This document shows positions 10,981 through 21,710 of a stretch of 64,000 nucleotides of DNA, piece after piece. The notes below the pieces were generated by a model. The model was not told where the DNA came from, searched no databases, and saw only the letters and a list, made by a program, of their open reading frames with translations. How positions within the stretch are numbered: position 1 is the first letter of the stretch; every line of letters starts with the position of its first letter. The translations under genes were made by a program, and so were the position numbers. Source of the stretch: Siphonodentalium dalli (taxonomy: Eukaryota; Mollusca; Scaphopoda; Gadilida; Siphonodentaliidae); the NCBI GenBank assembly GCA_032622095.1, contig CP136064.1:127767605-127831604 (forward strand). Reading direction: 5' to 3'.

Positions 10981-12235
10981 AAATATAATGACTGATAATA
11001 GGACATTTGCAGTAAAGCAGTGATTTATTGCAATAATTCATGAGTCCTTTGAAACTTAGTTTTTAATGTCTAGTCTTGTTTAATTGCTCTTGTGAAAACT
11101 TTCATGGGCATTCAGGCACAACCTGTACTTTCATCTAAAAGTCGCTGATAAATATCTGAGGGGTATATGAGACCATACAGCTTAATGTGTTATAGAATTT
11201 GAAGAAAAAAAAAAACTTTTTGAAATTATTTTTGAAAAAATAAAACTTTCTGAAATTGATTTTTCAACTTCCTTTGAAATGCTTTTACAAATTATTCAAC
11301 GATCTGGTTAAACAAAATACAATTTCTGTAATTGGAAGTAACATTCTTGCAATAACAATATGCACCGATTTAGGATTTTTTTTTTTTTATTATAAATTTT
11401 GTTTAATGCATGTAATTGGCACGTAAGCATACCTATATCGCTAAATATATACTTTATACTATGTTTACATTAAGCAGCAATAATTTTAGATGGAATTTTT
11501 TAAAACAATTTACTTCTATCAAAATACATGTACATGTATCAAGGATTCATAGTGTTCATGCGTAGTTACTAGTATGGATACAGTATAAAGATGACTGCAT
11601 GTCTACCATATCAAACACCCATCTGAGATGGGCACTATTTAAAAACAGAACATGGAATTATCTACTGGTTTGTATGAGTGTATAAAACTTACAAGCATGC
11701 AATGCCAGTGTGCATAAGGAACTTCAAAGTTGGGGGCAATTTGAATCAGCGCTGAGGTGTGGTACCTCAGTCAAGGTGTGGCCTGTGTAGTGGTAACGGT
11801 ACCATTTTCAGTGTGGTGTGGGTCTTTATATATCAATGCAATTGAGGGGCGTCTGAGACTGAGGAACATTTACACCCTGTGCAATGTGACTGAGGCGAAT
11901 GTGAGACATCCTGCCAGTGGAGGTGTGTCTTAGGTCCTGAGGTGTATGCCCAAATATTTGTATGACCAAATATAAAGTGAGGTTTGAATTAATATTATAC
12001 AAATTATGTTATTATAAAGTCATAGAAAAGCCCTATTATGGTGTTCATCTTGGGCCTGTTGATATTTCAATATTGTGTTCTGAGGAAGATGTGACACCAC
12101 AATCTAAACTGAGAGAATAATTACAAGAGAACTGCATGGTTGAGTGCTTGGGAGGCATTTGTTTGTCCACATTGACAATACTTATCATATTATTGTGCTA
12201 CATTAACTGTTTTCTTACAATATACATGGACAGCA
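10981..12235. other. No gene identified
   Basis: AT-rich unique sequence with homopolymer A and T runs (about 11205 and 11378-11389) and a slightly GC-richer patch around 11730-11940. I see no exon or RNA gene. Confidence 0.5.
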
Positions 12236-12987
12236 TTAACACTTTGAACCCGAGAGACCGGAATACCGGTCCAATCCTTATATTCCTATATCCCGGGAGA
12301 CCTATATTCCGGTCTGGAAATTAGACGGTATTTGACACGAAATTACAGCTCAATAAACGCACCTATCAACTAGAGGTGTACTTCTACTTTGCACACACGC
12401 GTCACATGTTTACCCATGTGACTTTGATAGACAACCTGGTGACAGAGGTTCTGTTTTTTCGCACATGCGCAGAGGCCTATTTTGAGAATCGTTTTTTATC
12501 GCCAGAAAAGGGGAAGTATTTCGGTAAAATTTCGCGATCAAACCCCGAATTAACTAGAATTGTGCTTCTACTTTGCGCAAATGAGTCACATTCATGTTCA
12601 TAGCTCTGACTTTAGCAGCCAGATTGGAAACGGGGGTCTGTTTCTTTGCGCACGCACACAATTGCATTTAGAGAAATGCGTTTTATCGTAGGCAAAGGAT
12701 AAGAATTTCATGATAAATATATAGCGCGACCAAAGGAAGCCGCAATATAATATACATGTATATTGGGCGTGGAATCGACTGTCTCGTTGAAATTAATACT
12801 GTGTGACATATTTCATCGCAAACTAGTTCAGTTAGCATAGTACATTGCCGTTTAGTTGAGCATGTATACATGTATATACGTCCCAGTTAAGAGCATTATG
12901 ATTTACGTCGTCGGAAACACTATAAAACGTCAGGCGCCTCGGGTTGGGGCCATTTAACGTTCAGGACGTCAGGGTTCAAAGGGTTAA
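12236..12987. mobile_element. TTAA-flanked piggyBac-like element, family 3
   Basis: 752-bp segment with TTAA at both ends. The left inner end reads CACTTTGAACCCGAGAG, and the reverse complement of the right end reads CCCTTTGAACCCTGACG. The interior has two similar blocks with 'gcgcaca' and 'agaaatgcg/gagaatcg' wording (12376-12500 and 12570-12680), suggesting an internal tandem structure. It contains no transposase coding sequence. A possible isolated left end of a related family (AACCCTTTGAACCCTGG) lies at about 58865. Confidence 0.6.
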
Positions 12988-13462
12988 TACAAGTATAAAG
13001 AGTAAGCTTTAATGCACTTCTTAACTGTTCGGGGGAAAATATAAAAAAAATATTACCAAAAAAAAAAAAATCCCTACCTACTAGTACCTACCTGGAATTT
13101 TTTGGCACCGTAATAGGAAACAAATATATATTTTTTGGCCTAATCGTGCTTGTTCCGTACCGCAAGCATTTGCTCATTTCTCGGGATACCGAACACCACA
13201 TAGAAATAGGGCATGCGAATATGCTTGACATGGGCATCTTTTAACAATTAGTTTGCACCACAACATATGTGTGTGCGATATTAATATATATATATCATAT
13301 GTGTTTTATTATGAATGAAGTAAATGATGGGAAATTGGGAATATATATATATAACAACATGACATTTATTGGCAGGTATTATTTATTTCCATCTTTCACT
13401 TCATTTAACTCACATTTTATTAATATTGCACATGCATACAACATAGCAATAATAAATAATAA

Positions 13463-13479
13463 ATACCTCCCTCCCTCCC

Positions 13480-13525
<46 letters not shown>

Positions 13526-13530
13526 CCCCA
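13463..13530 (+). repeat. (CCCT)n followed by a long poly-C tract
   Basis: Three CTCC/CCCT steps run into about 45 consecutive C residues, ending in GCCCC. A pure C tract this long can be unstable and can be collapsed or extended by assembly. An apparent poly-proline frame across it is an artefact. Confidence 0.9.
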
Positions 13531-13713
13531 ATTTTCAATAAAAACTTCCGATGATCATCTAGGAATATATTTATTATGGCCTTAGAAGGTGGATTTATTA
13601 TGAGGATGGCACTACCATTGATGTGTGAATATTAAAATTAAGACCAACCAATACTTTTTGCATATTTTATTTAATACATATGTTGGGCTCTAGAGATTAA
13701 AAGATACAGTGGA

Positions 13714-14235
13714 CAGGGTTCGCGCTGCCACTTGCCAAATTTGCCAATGGCAAAAATAATTCACATTTGGCAAAAAATATTTTCATTTGGCAAAAGTTTT
13801 GGCAAGTCACTTTTTAATTCCTCAATAAAGTTGAAAAATATCTGTCAATCACTACCATTCATTTTAGGAAACTATTACAATATAACTATATTAGTGGTGT
13901 TTATATGGTTTCGGAAATATTAACACCTTCATTAAGATGCAGTTAATCTGGTAACATTATTATCAATGGGTGGAGTGATTAACAATATATAGTGTGATGG
14001 TGGTGTTTACTTAGCTAATCCTCTTATGATGTTCCCTTCTGGTGAAGCAACTCTTCTACCATTTTATTGTTCGGTGATTGCTTTGTTGTCACTCAAACCG
14101 AGTGTCGAAACATAAAACTCAATCAAGGTTGCAGGAAAATGATACTATCAGGGATAACATTTGGCAAATTCTAATAGAATTTGGCAAAAATATTTTCATT
14201 TGGCAAAAGTAATTTTTGGTCCAGCGCGGACCCTG
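13714..14235. mobile_element. hAT-like MITE with perfect 8-bp target duplication
   Basis: The ends are CAGGGTTCGCGCTG at the left and CAGCGCGGACCCTG at the right. They are flanked by identical 8-bp direct repeats ACAGTGGA at 13706-13713 and 14236-14243. An 8-bp duplication with a CAGGG-type terminus is diagnostic of hAT elements. The subterminal regions are packed with TTTGGCAAA words in direct repeat on both sides. No coding capacity. The element at 43278-44145 has matching ends and organisation. Confidence 0.9.
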
Positions 14236-14243
14236 ACAGTGGA

Positions 14244-15021
14244 ACAGACTTCCACTGTGCTGACCATGCCTGGTGTGAGAAAATATTGAAATTTGACATA
14301 AACAAAGAAGATTGGACAGACCTTCAGATGGATGGACGGATGGACATGGGCAGAGGACTGGGTGCTTCTTATTTGTATATTTCAATACTAAAACAGCATT
14401 TTAGTAAAAACTAGATGAAATCAGATTTCTAAAACAGAGGGCCATCATATTATTGCAGTAGTCCCAAACCCTGAATTTAGCCATTCTGTTCATCAACAAA
14501 CCAACTAATTTCATGCTGCTGTTCCATAAACTGTATTGATGAAAAATCTGAGGGAAAAACTAATCAGACCCTCAGCTCATTAATAAATAGCTAAGCTATT
14601 TCCCTGATCCCTTTATGGCTTTACCCGAGCAAATGGCCCTCTTCTGATCTCCAGGACTATTAATTCATAGAAATAAGCCGATTACTGCATGGAGGACTGT
14701 GCTAATTTAGTGCTTGTGGGCAACATAAAAAATACTAGTTAATAATGAACTAATGAGATGGCCTGAGATGGCCATATCTATCAGGATTCCAGGATAAATC
14801 CTCAGGACACAATAAATAAATTATACATTCTCATCTAACTTCTGTTTATTTGAACAGGTGGGGATATATTAGATTTAAATATGTACCACACGCCCACAAA
14901 ATGTTCAATCCTAAAGATAAACCCAGTACTGAATTTATCACCTTTCTGACATTCCACAGTAAAAATAGGTCGAACAAGAAAAGAAATTCCATTGATTTTG
15001 TTGAAATAATGCTAAAAACAT
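14244..15021. other. No gene identified
   Basis: Unique AT-rich sequence. The part at 14253-14340 (GACCATGCCTGGTGTGAG) recurs near 16164-16200, so it is a fragment of a low-copy repeat. Confidence 0.45.
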
Positions 15022-15462
15022 CATTACGTCTTATAGCGTGCAGTACTTTGAGATGTTTACTATTCTTTGTCATATCCAAACAATAGAGACCTTTCGCAAA
15101 ATCACTATTACGATTACAGATAGGATATAGTCCTAGTAAGGTGGATACCATCACAACTTACATACAATGATTAATTGGTGAGACGGCATATTCCCCGCTA
15201 TATTTCACTTAGGGGGTGTTTATACATTAGCCGGCTAAGATCCTATCCACTTTAGCCAGTTAGCGATAACAATAGAGTGTTCATACTTCGCCGGGTAAGA
15301 AATACAGCTATCCGGTTATGCAGCTATCCAGTTTTCATTTTCTGGATTAAATTATTCAATACAAGCAACTTGTTGTCGTATAGATTCTAGTTCGCTCTGC
15401 ATTTAAGTTAGATATTTATCTGGTGTCATGCCTTCATGGATGATTGCCTTTCAGCAATTAAC
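15022..15462. repeat. Dispersed repeat block Y, copy 2
   Basis: Matches 10274-10615 up to 15364. The shared downstream words ATGGATGATTGCCTTTCAGC then reappear at 15437-15458. In copy 1 the same words follow directly, so copy 2 carries about 60 extra bases (15365-15426). Confidence 0.8.
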
Positions 15463-18410
15463 TCGAGCAATATTATTTTGTTAGCACTGATAGACCAGTC
15501 CGCTTTTCACCTGTGTATATGGGTCAGTGTGTCAGTTTGATTGTCTCTAATCAGCTGTCCATCGGTGGTCACACACCTTGATTATAAGCTATTATTATAA
15601 ATACTAACTGATGATGGTACACGTACTCTGCATGTGCATGGTACATTTTGTTGCGCATTCGAGTGAATTAAATGTGCATGTTCATGGAAGAAATAGGATG
15701 GCACGTTTCAATGGATTCAAACATAATGGACAATTAGTTCAATAATCTAATTTTGAACATGTATAGTCCACGCTGAGTGTGTCGTGGACATACATATACA
15801 GGGACGGGTCTAGAGGGTCTGATTTGGAGGGCTGTGACTGTTCATCGTTGGAATTTCCAACTCCACCCCATCTTGAATCTCACCAAACTCACAAGTTCGC
15901 GTAATTCCATTTACACACCCCTTGGGCTTTAATCTAACTTTCCACTCAAATACCTGGATGGTAGCCTTATATACCCTAATCCTTTAGGTGGCCCCGTATT
16001 GAGCGATTTCCTTTAGATCTGAACCTGTGTCTAAACCTGGAAATTGCCCAATCCTAACATGTATAGTGGTCTGACGTCAAGCAACTTGAACCCCGATTTG
16101 ATTTAGTTAAATTAGATAGCTGTTTTGACTGACCATGGGGGATGGACCAAGACATAACATTATCGGACCGACCATGCTTATGGCCTGGTGTGAGAAAATT
16201 TTGAAATCTGAACCCTAAAAATTGCAACATCCTAGTATCCAGACTTGCCTTAAGCTTTCCAACAGTTGGACATTTTAGAAACTTGACACATCAACGGTTG
16301 GATCATTTCCAACTGATGGCCATTTCAGTCCAATAATTTTGCCAGAAAATAAGCAAATGTTGGTTTTAAAAAATCCCCACTAATAAATTGTTGGAAAATA
16401 AAACTACGAGAACAATTTCAACATATTATTGATGTTAAATGTCCAACTAATGTCATGTCAGGTATGAAGTTTCCAGCTTTTGAATATTTTGATCAAAGTT
16501 TGGATGAAAATGATATTAGATGGAAAAAGTAATGTGTGTCTCTTTCAGATCACATGTTATATACCATACAGATAATGTTAGAGCGTCCCCAAACAGCACC
16601 AGTTGCACATCCTTTATGTATTTCAAAACATCTGTAATATCATTATATGATGACCAGAATAAATAAAATTGAATTGAATTGACACATCTGCACATAATTA
16701 AACTGTGTGGGGTATATTTCGTCTCACATAAGAACCCCTGCGCGTAAATATCAAATTTTTGGCCGTATACTGGCAGGATATTGTCCATATCCACAATCGT
16801 AATCTTGCGAAAAGTCTCTTATTTTGTTCCACTACATACTGGTGTTTGGGGACAAACATTTCTGCCTATTTTCTTATTGGTGTATTTATTTTTGTCTCAT
16901 CTATAATGCCTATTGTTTTCCTGAGCATCATACCAATCTAGTTTTCTTGGATTCAACCTGTACATCATTGCAAATTCAGATGATGAGTTGAAAAAAAGAA
17001 TAGTACTAATCCAATTCATACTATATGTACTAATTGTTAAAAATTTCAACAACAATTGATGTACCCTTTTATGAACACGACATAATGTAAACAAACAGTC
17101 CACCATTCTTCCCGATTAAATTGCCAATAAACAAACAAGAATGATTTCGCTAACAAGAGTCACTATATTTGATCTGTCTGATAGAATGCATGACGTTGTG
17201 CGATGGCAATTTTTGGTACAAAATTAATACCTGCCTTGAGCATCACATCTCTTTAAAATCTACAACCCTGACTTAAATTCTATTAAAGCTAATCAGAGTA
17301 CAATGAAGAATTAATTCTTTCATCCCAAAACGTGACTATATTATATAAACTAACTCATTTTTTCAAGTCTGATGATTTTAGTAACTTCCTCATTTCAATC
17401 AGCCTTTCATTTGTTAAGTTAAGTAATCTGTGCCATAGAGGATCAATCTTCAAGTAATTTGAAAAGTATAAGAAGAATATTATACAGATTCGGAGCAAAT
17501 TTTGTTCAAGCAATCAGTAAGAGCAGACATTTCTATGAGAAAATCATTACAAAGTCAATAAGAATTTCCTCACAGAGAAGAGATTTTGAATCTTTCATTA
17601 GAAAACACAGTAAAAGAACAAGATTCCATTACTGTGATTGCAACAGCAAGATTGTTTTACTTTGTTCACTAAATTAGAAGATGTCAGGTCATTTCCTTTT
17701 GTAATATACACAGTTTATCAAGTTAAGATCTTTTGTACCCATGTAATTGTGTTTGAAAGTTGCTCTTAAATAATTGAAATAGATAATCAATATTAATTTT
17801 GGTTTAAATTGAACAAATTAAAAGTATATATCTGTTGCTGAATACCAGACGAAGGAATCAAAACTAAATTAAGTGAAAGTTGAAAGCATATTTGTGAATT
17901 TCAGGCAGTTACAGAATATATGCATCAATATTGTGGACACAGCAACAACTACATAGTGATAAGTAAAAGAAATTCCTGCATTTGTGCACTTTTTCTCTTG
18001 GGGGAATAAGCACTTTCTTATTTCTTATTATATTCTGTCTTGGTACAATGAAAAAAACACCTATTTGACAGTGTCACCCCTCTACCCCCTAGACAGTACC
18101 CTCCCTGAATACCAGATAATAAAGGGGTAACATTTGGAATACCAGTTGAATAAGAAGAAATCAGATAGAAGACTTAAGATTTTCTAATATACAATATATT
18201 TTAACACCTTAAAATATTGAAGTAATAGCTTCAACATATCAAGAAATATGAGACTGAATCACATAAAAATTGTCATTGGGACAGAAAATAACATTTAAAT
18301 AATTTGGCGCTACAGAGGCTGCGTACCAACATTTTAGTTAAATTGTGTATCATACCTTGCAGTTAAATTGGGGATATAAATCCTGAGAAAGTTAACAGGA
18401 AACTTCCAAA
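15463..18410. other. No gene identified; probably intergenic or intronic
   Basis: Nearly 3 kb of AT-rich unique sequence. Short open frames exist (for example 17459-17677), but they have low-complexity composition and lack supportable splice context. A GAATTGAATTG tail after AATAAATAAAATT at 16658-16681 resembles the simple 3' tail of some non-LTR retrotransposons. That reading is weak. Confidence 0.45.
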
Positions 18411-18523
18411 ATTGGTCAATTCAGTGGCAGCTAGCTATTTAACCCATCAATATAGCTTCCGGAAATTTTGGGAAAACACTGTATCAATGCATTGGCCTAA
18501 CAATATTTACTTTGACATTGTAA

Positions 18524-18656
18524 GCCAGTTCATTCTCTTATATATGCAAGGCTCCCTATGGGAGACTCACATATATAAGATAATGCACTGGCACAGGATC
18601 TTTAATGCTGCACCAGCACAATTCCTGTCATGAAGGGGTTAATCCATGCAGTGCCA
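18524..18656. repeat. Diverged palindrome module with one TTAA-type end
   Basis: 18524-18592 is a diverged copy of the 69-bp palindrome module (GCCAGTTCATTC ... AATGCACTGGC, loop CTCCCTATGGGAG). It is followed by AATTCCTGTCATGAAGGGGTTAA, close to the sequence after the palindrome at 59936-60033. The shared right end in GGGTTAA suggests the right half of a TTAA-targeting element whose left end is not recognisable. Confidence 0.55.
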
Positions 18657-18678
18657 AAAACTGTTACTGTATAAAGAT

Positions 18679-18687
18679 ACTCACCTG
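18679..18687 (-). other. Splice donor of the exon
   Basis: On the minus strand the exon ends CAG and is followed by GTGAGTATC, a near-consensus U1-type donor. It splits the codon after its first base (phase 1). Confidence 0.75.
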
Positions 18688-19230
18688 TATGGTCTGCACC
18701 AAGCCACAGTCTATCATGAGCAATCATACTAGCAAGAACAGAATAACTCCGCCTCTCATATCGCACCTTGATCTGTTCATGGGTAGAATCCAGAGAACCG
18801 CTTCTTTGCTTCATAATTTTGCTATCACCTACTTCTCCAGCAAACATGTTCAATAGTGATGATTTCTTTCGTTTTTCCAACATGCTTTGTGGTCTTCCAG
18901 ATTCCGATCGAAAAAAGAAACTTGGACTAGAAGATCGCCTGTTATCACCAAACTTTGGGCTTGTGCTTCTATTCAGAAACTTGAACCTTTTTACAAACTC
19001 CCTCGGGCTTTTAGACTTTGGTTTCTCAACCTTGACACCACTGTTGTTTTCTGGACTCAATTGATCCATGACGGGTTCACTCTCTTTGGATTCGTTTATG
19101 GACACCGCCCCCTCATCTTTATCTGATGCGAGTAAATCCTCTTCTGATTCCTCAAGGACGTCATCTTTTTCATCGTCACTTTCATCATTGGACCTGGAGT
19201 CCTGTTTCTTAAACCACATCATTAACGGGT
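18685..19230 (-). CDS. Internal exon of an unidentified protein-coding gene (phase 1 to phase 1)
   Basis: Best coding signal in the window. The minus strand is open for 182 codons. It is preceded by a pyrimidine-rich TTTTTCTCAG acceptor (AG at 19232-19231) and followed by a GTGAGT donor (18684-18679). Both introns would be phase 1, so the exon is symmetric. The exon starts near DPLMMWFKKQ. Residues 11-40 are acidic and Ser-rich (SDDEKDDVLEESEED); residues 70-125 are basic and Ser-rich with SPREFVKRFKF, two SP sites and RSSSPSFFFR; residues 115-150 contain SSLLNMFAGE and KQRSGSLDS; the end (residues 155-183) is more hydrophobic, ERRSYSVLASMIAHDRLWLGADHTG. The bulk looks like a disordered, phosphorylatable linker. 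The RLWLGA ending resembles the start of a beta-propeller-type strand. That is an inference, and I do not recognise the family. The frame runs on past both splice sites, but those parts look intronic. Confidence 0.75.
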
Positions 19231-19242
19231 CTGAGAAAAACA
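19231..19242 (-). other. Splice acceptor of the exon
   Basis: The minus strand reads ATGTTTTTCTCAG then ACCCGTTAATG: a short pyrimidine tract plus AG. A less likely acceptor, TTTTGTAG, lies about 80 bases upstream in the same open frame and would lengthen the exon by a hydrophobic, intron-like stretch. Confidence 0.6.
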
Positions 19243-21290
19243 TTTTCACATTGTCCCTTGAAAATCTTCCAAATAAAATCAGAAGCCTTATCCCAAATGA
19301 AAATCCTACAAAATTGTAGTGCAAAATTTAGTTTTCAGCTTCAGAATAAATCTGCATCCACAAATGAGCTCAATTAAATGCATTGCTATTAAGAGTTACG
19401 TATATTGTTACCCAATTCCAAGAGATGAGTCTGAGAAATATTCTTTTGTAAAAATCAATATCAATCCACTGAACTCATTTAAAATCATTACAAATGAGAG
19501 ATAGATATGTCACACAATACTAAGACAAGCATGAGAAATGTTTCTTTGTAAAAATTTATGTCCACCAATGACTTACACCAACATATCCTCAACAAATTGA
19601 AGTAAAACCATATCAAAGTCAAGACAGGTGACTTTAATGCAAAGAACAAGCTTGCTAAAACATCAAACAATGTAATCTACCACCACAATGAAAAGATTGA
19701 TTTTAGAAGCTCCATTCAAGCCAATCAACAGTCTTTGATATATCCACACAGGTTGGTGACAGACGTTATGAGACAAAAGAAATTCTTTGAAGTTGTGACA
19801 CGGCTCCCGAGAAACTGAGCTAGAGCTTCGTATTAATAGCTTCCAGATACTGGCTGAATAAAGAAATACATTTTCTACTCCCCAAGCATGTGTCCTCTAT
19901 TTAATGCACAGATCCTACATACTGTCTCGATTAGAATAAAACAACAGCAATCAATCCAAGCCACAAAATTCATAGGACACAATCACTTTGTCAGCAGAGC
20001 GAATTCTTATGCTTGATCCTCAGGTGACAGCAGGAATTTTTTTGTTATAAACACAAGCTATGCCATGTGCTGATAAATGTAAGCGGGGTATCTATAGCAG
20101 TGACAAACCTCAAAGACTCCCAGGCTGCCAGCGACCTTTGACGAGATATAACTGTTATATAAATTATTGAAGATCCTCGCTTCTTCTCATTCGAGCTAAT
20201 CTGGCTTCATTAGATATCTGACAGCGGGACATCGAGAGATGTCTTATGGAAATGGATCACACAAAATGGCATGTTGATTAGTCGTTTTGCGATATAAAAA
20301 TAATTTCCACAGTGTGTTGCTTAAACATAAATGTGTCACTGAGCTAACTGTCACTATGTTTATCTGGATCACCTTGATTGATCTGCCCTCAATATAACAT
20401 GCTTTGAACCTAAGTATTACAAAACTGCAGTGATCACACAATATATCTGCGCAACTGTTTTCCTCCATTAAATTGTTCATACTGAATTTTCAGGTATCAT
20501 GTCAAAGCTAATTCAGGAATTCCGCCAGTCATAAAGGCTGTAGAGTTATTACCGGCAGTATCAGAAAATTTTGGAGAGAAACAAAAACTGGACTACTGTA
20601 ACTCTAGAATTGAAGATGCAAACATAACTATTTTGAATATACTCCTTTGAACAAAGTGGTTAGTTATCGCCTCATTGCATTACACAGGTTGATATCTAAG
20701 AACTGAGAACTGAGTAACTGTTTTAATAGAACTGATATCATACTGACAGGAATTCCAATTAGCAATAATCCTATTCATAATCCTTAAACATTAATCTACC
20801 AAAGCCTCTCTACCATCACAGCTCTTAGATATGAAGGCCACATAATTCATTGAAAGAGTTCATGGGCGTCTATATATTTATATGTAGCTATCTAAATTTA
20901 TTCTGTTTCCGCCTGCCCAGAGGATATAATGGAAGATTTACGTTCATGCATTCCATATCTCTAATCTCTGATCTTAGATCAGATACCATAAACTGAATTT
21001 GATCTAATATGGATTTACACCTTCAAAAGGGTATTAGCTGTTAACTATGAACTGTAACATGAAACGAGTCATTAATATTGTGAAATGTGATGAGACATTT
21101 TTATATATGCAGAAACTTGATAGTTAGCCCTATGTTTGATGTTCTTTTTTTTTGGTGTCTGGTGCATATTGTACTTGAAATTTCAACCATTGATATGGGG
21201 GTAATAAATGCTTGCACAAAATTCTTCTTGCAAAACCACTGCTGGGCTGGCCCTCCTCCTTGTTGGTTTGTAAAGTTAGCTTTTCAAAAT
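19243..21290. other. Probable intron or upstream region of the minus-strand gene; no gene seen
   Basis: AT-rich, mostly unique sequence upstream of the exon on its own strand. No further exon with both coding bias and splice sites is visible to me. The next exon may lie outside this stretch or be too short to recognise. Confidence 0.45.
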
Positions 21291-21309
21291 CTATTATAAA
21301 TTTTGAAAT

Positions 21310-21400
21310 TCTTATGTATGTATGTTTGTATGTGTCTTATAGACTCGAAAACTGCTTAACTGATGTGACGCAAATTTGGTATGTAAGCCTACTTTGATCC
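21310..21400 (+). repeat. Fragment of a dispersed repeat (GTATGTATGT head)
   Basis: A TATGTATGTATGTTTGTATGTG microsatellite-like head is followed by CTTATAGACTCGAAAACTGC and ACGCAAATTTGGTATGTAAG. From memory, this style of sequence occurs in dispersed invertebrate repeats. I see only this one copy here. Confidence 0.35.
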
Positions 21401-21710
21401 CGGGAATAATATGGGCGGGTCCAATTTCACGTGGGACTGTCCTTGACCTCGCTCATAAAGGCATGTTTCTGGACCAATCGAACAATAGTTTTTTTTTCTT
21501 TCTCCTAATATTATGCCCAGATGGAGGTGATCACAAAGAAATCCCTAAATACAGATAGCCTGGACAAAGTCGGGCACATCAGCTAGTATTACATAAATCT
21601 TCAAGACTACCATCACCTCCATTTTTGTGCAAATTAAAAAAAAACATTTGATGAATACATCTCAGGAAGTTCCGAATGTTGATTCGTTTAATTTGTGTCA
21701 AGCATAAAAT

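Noticed and set aside
13269-13541. Frame ending in a proline run
   Set aside because: The prolines are the poly-C tract; no other coding evidence.
16658-16681. LINE 3' tail
   Set aside because: Only a GAATTGAATTG simple tail is visible; there is no upstream coding remnant.
17459-17677. 72-codon plus-strand frame rich in Arg, Lys, Ile and Ser
   Set aside because: Composition matches translated AT-rich DNA; no domain, no splice signals and no neighbours.
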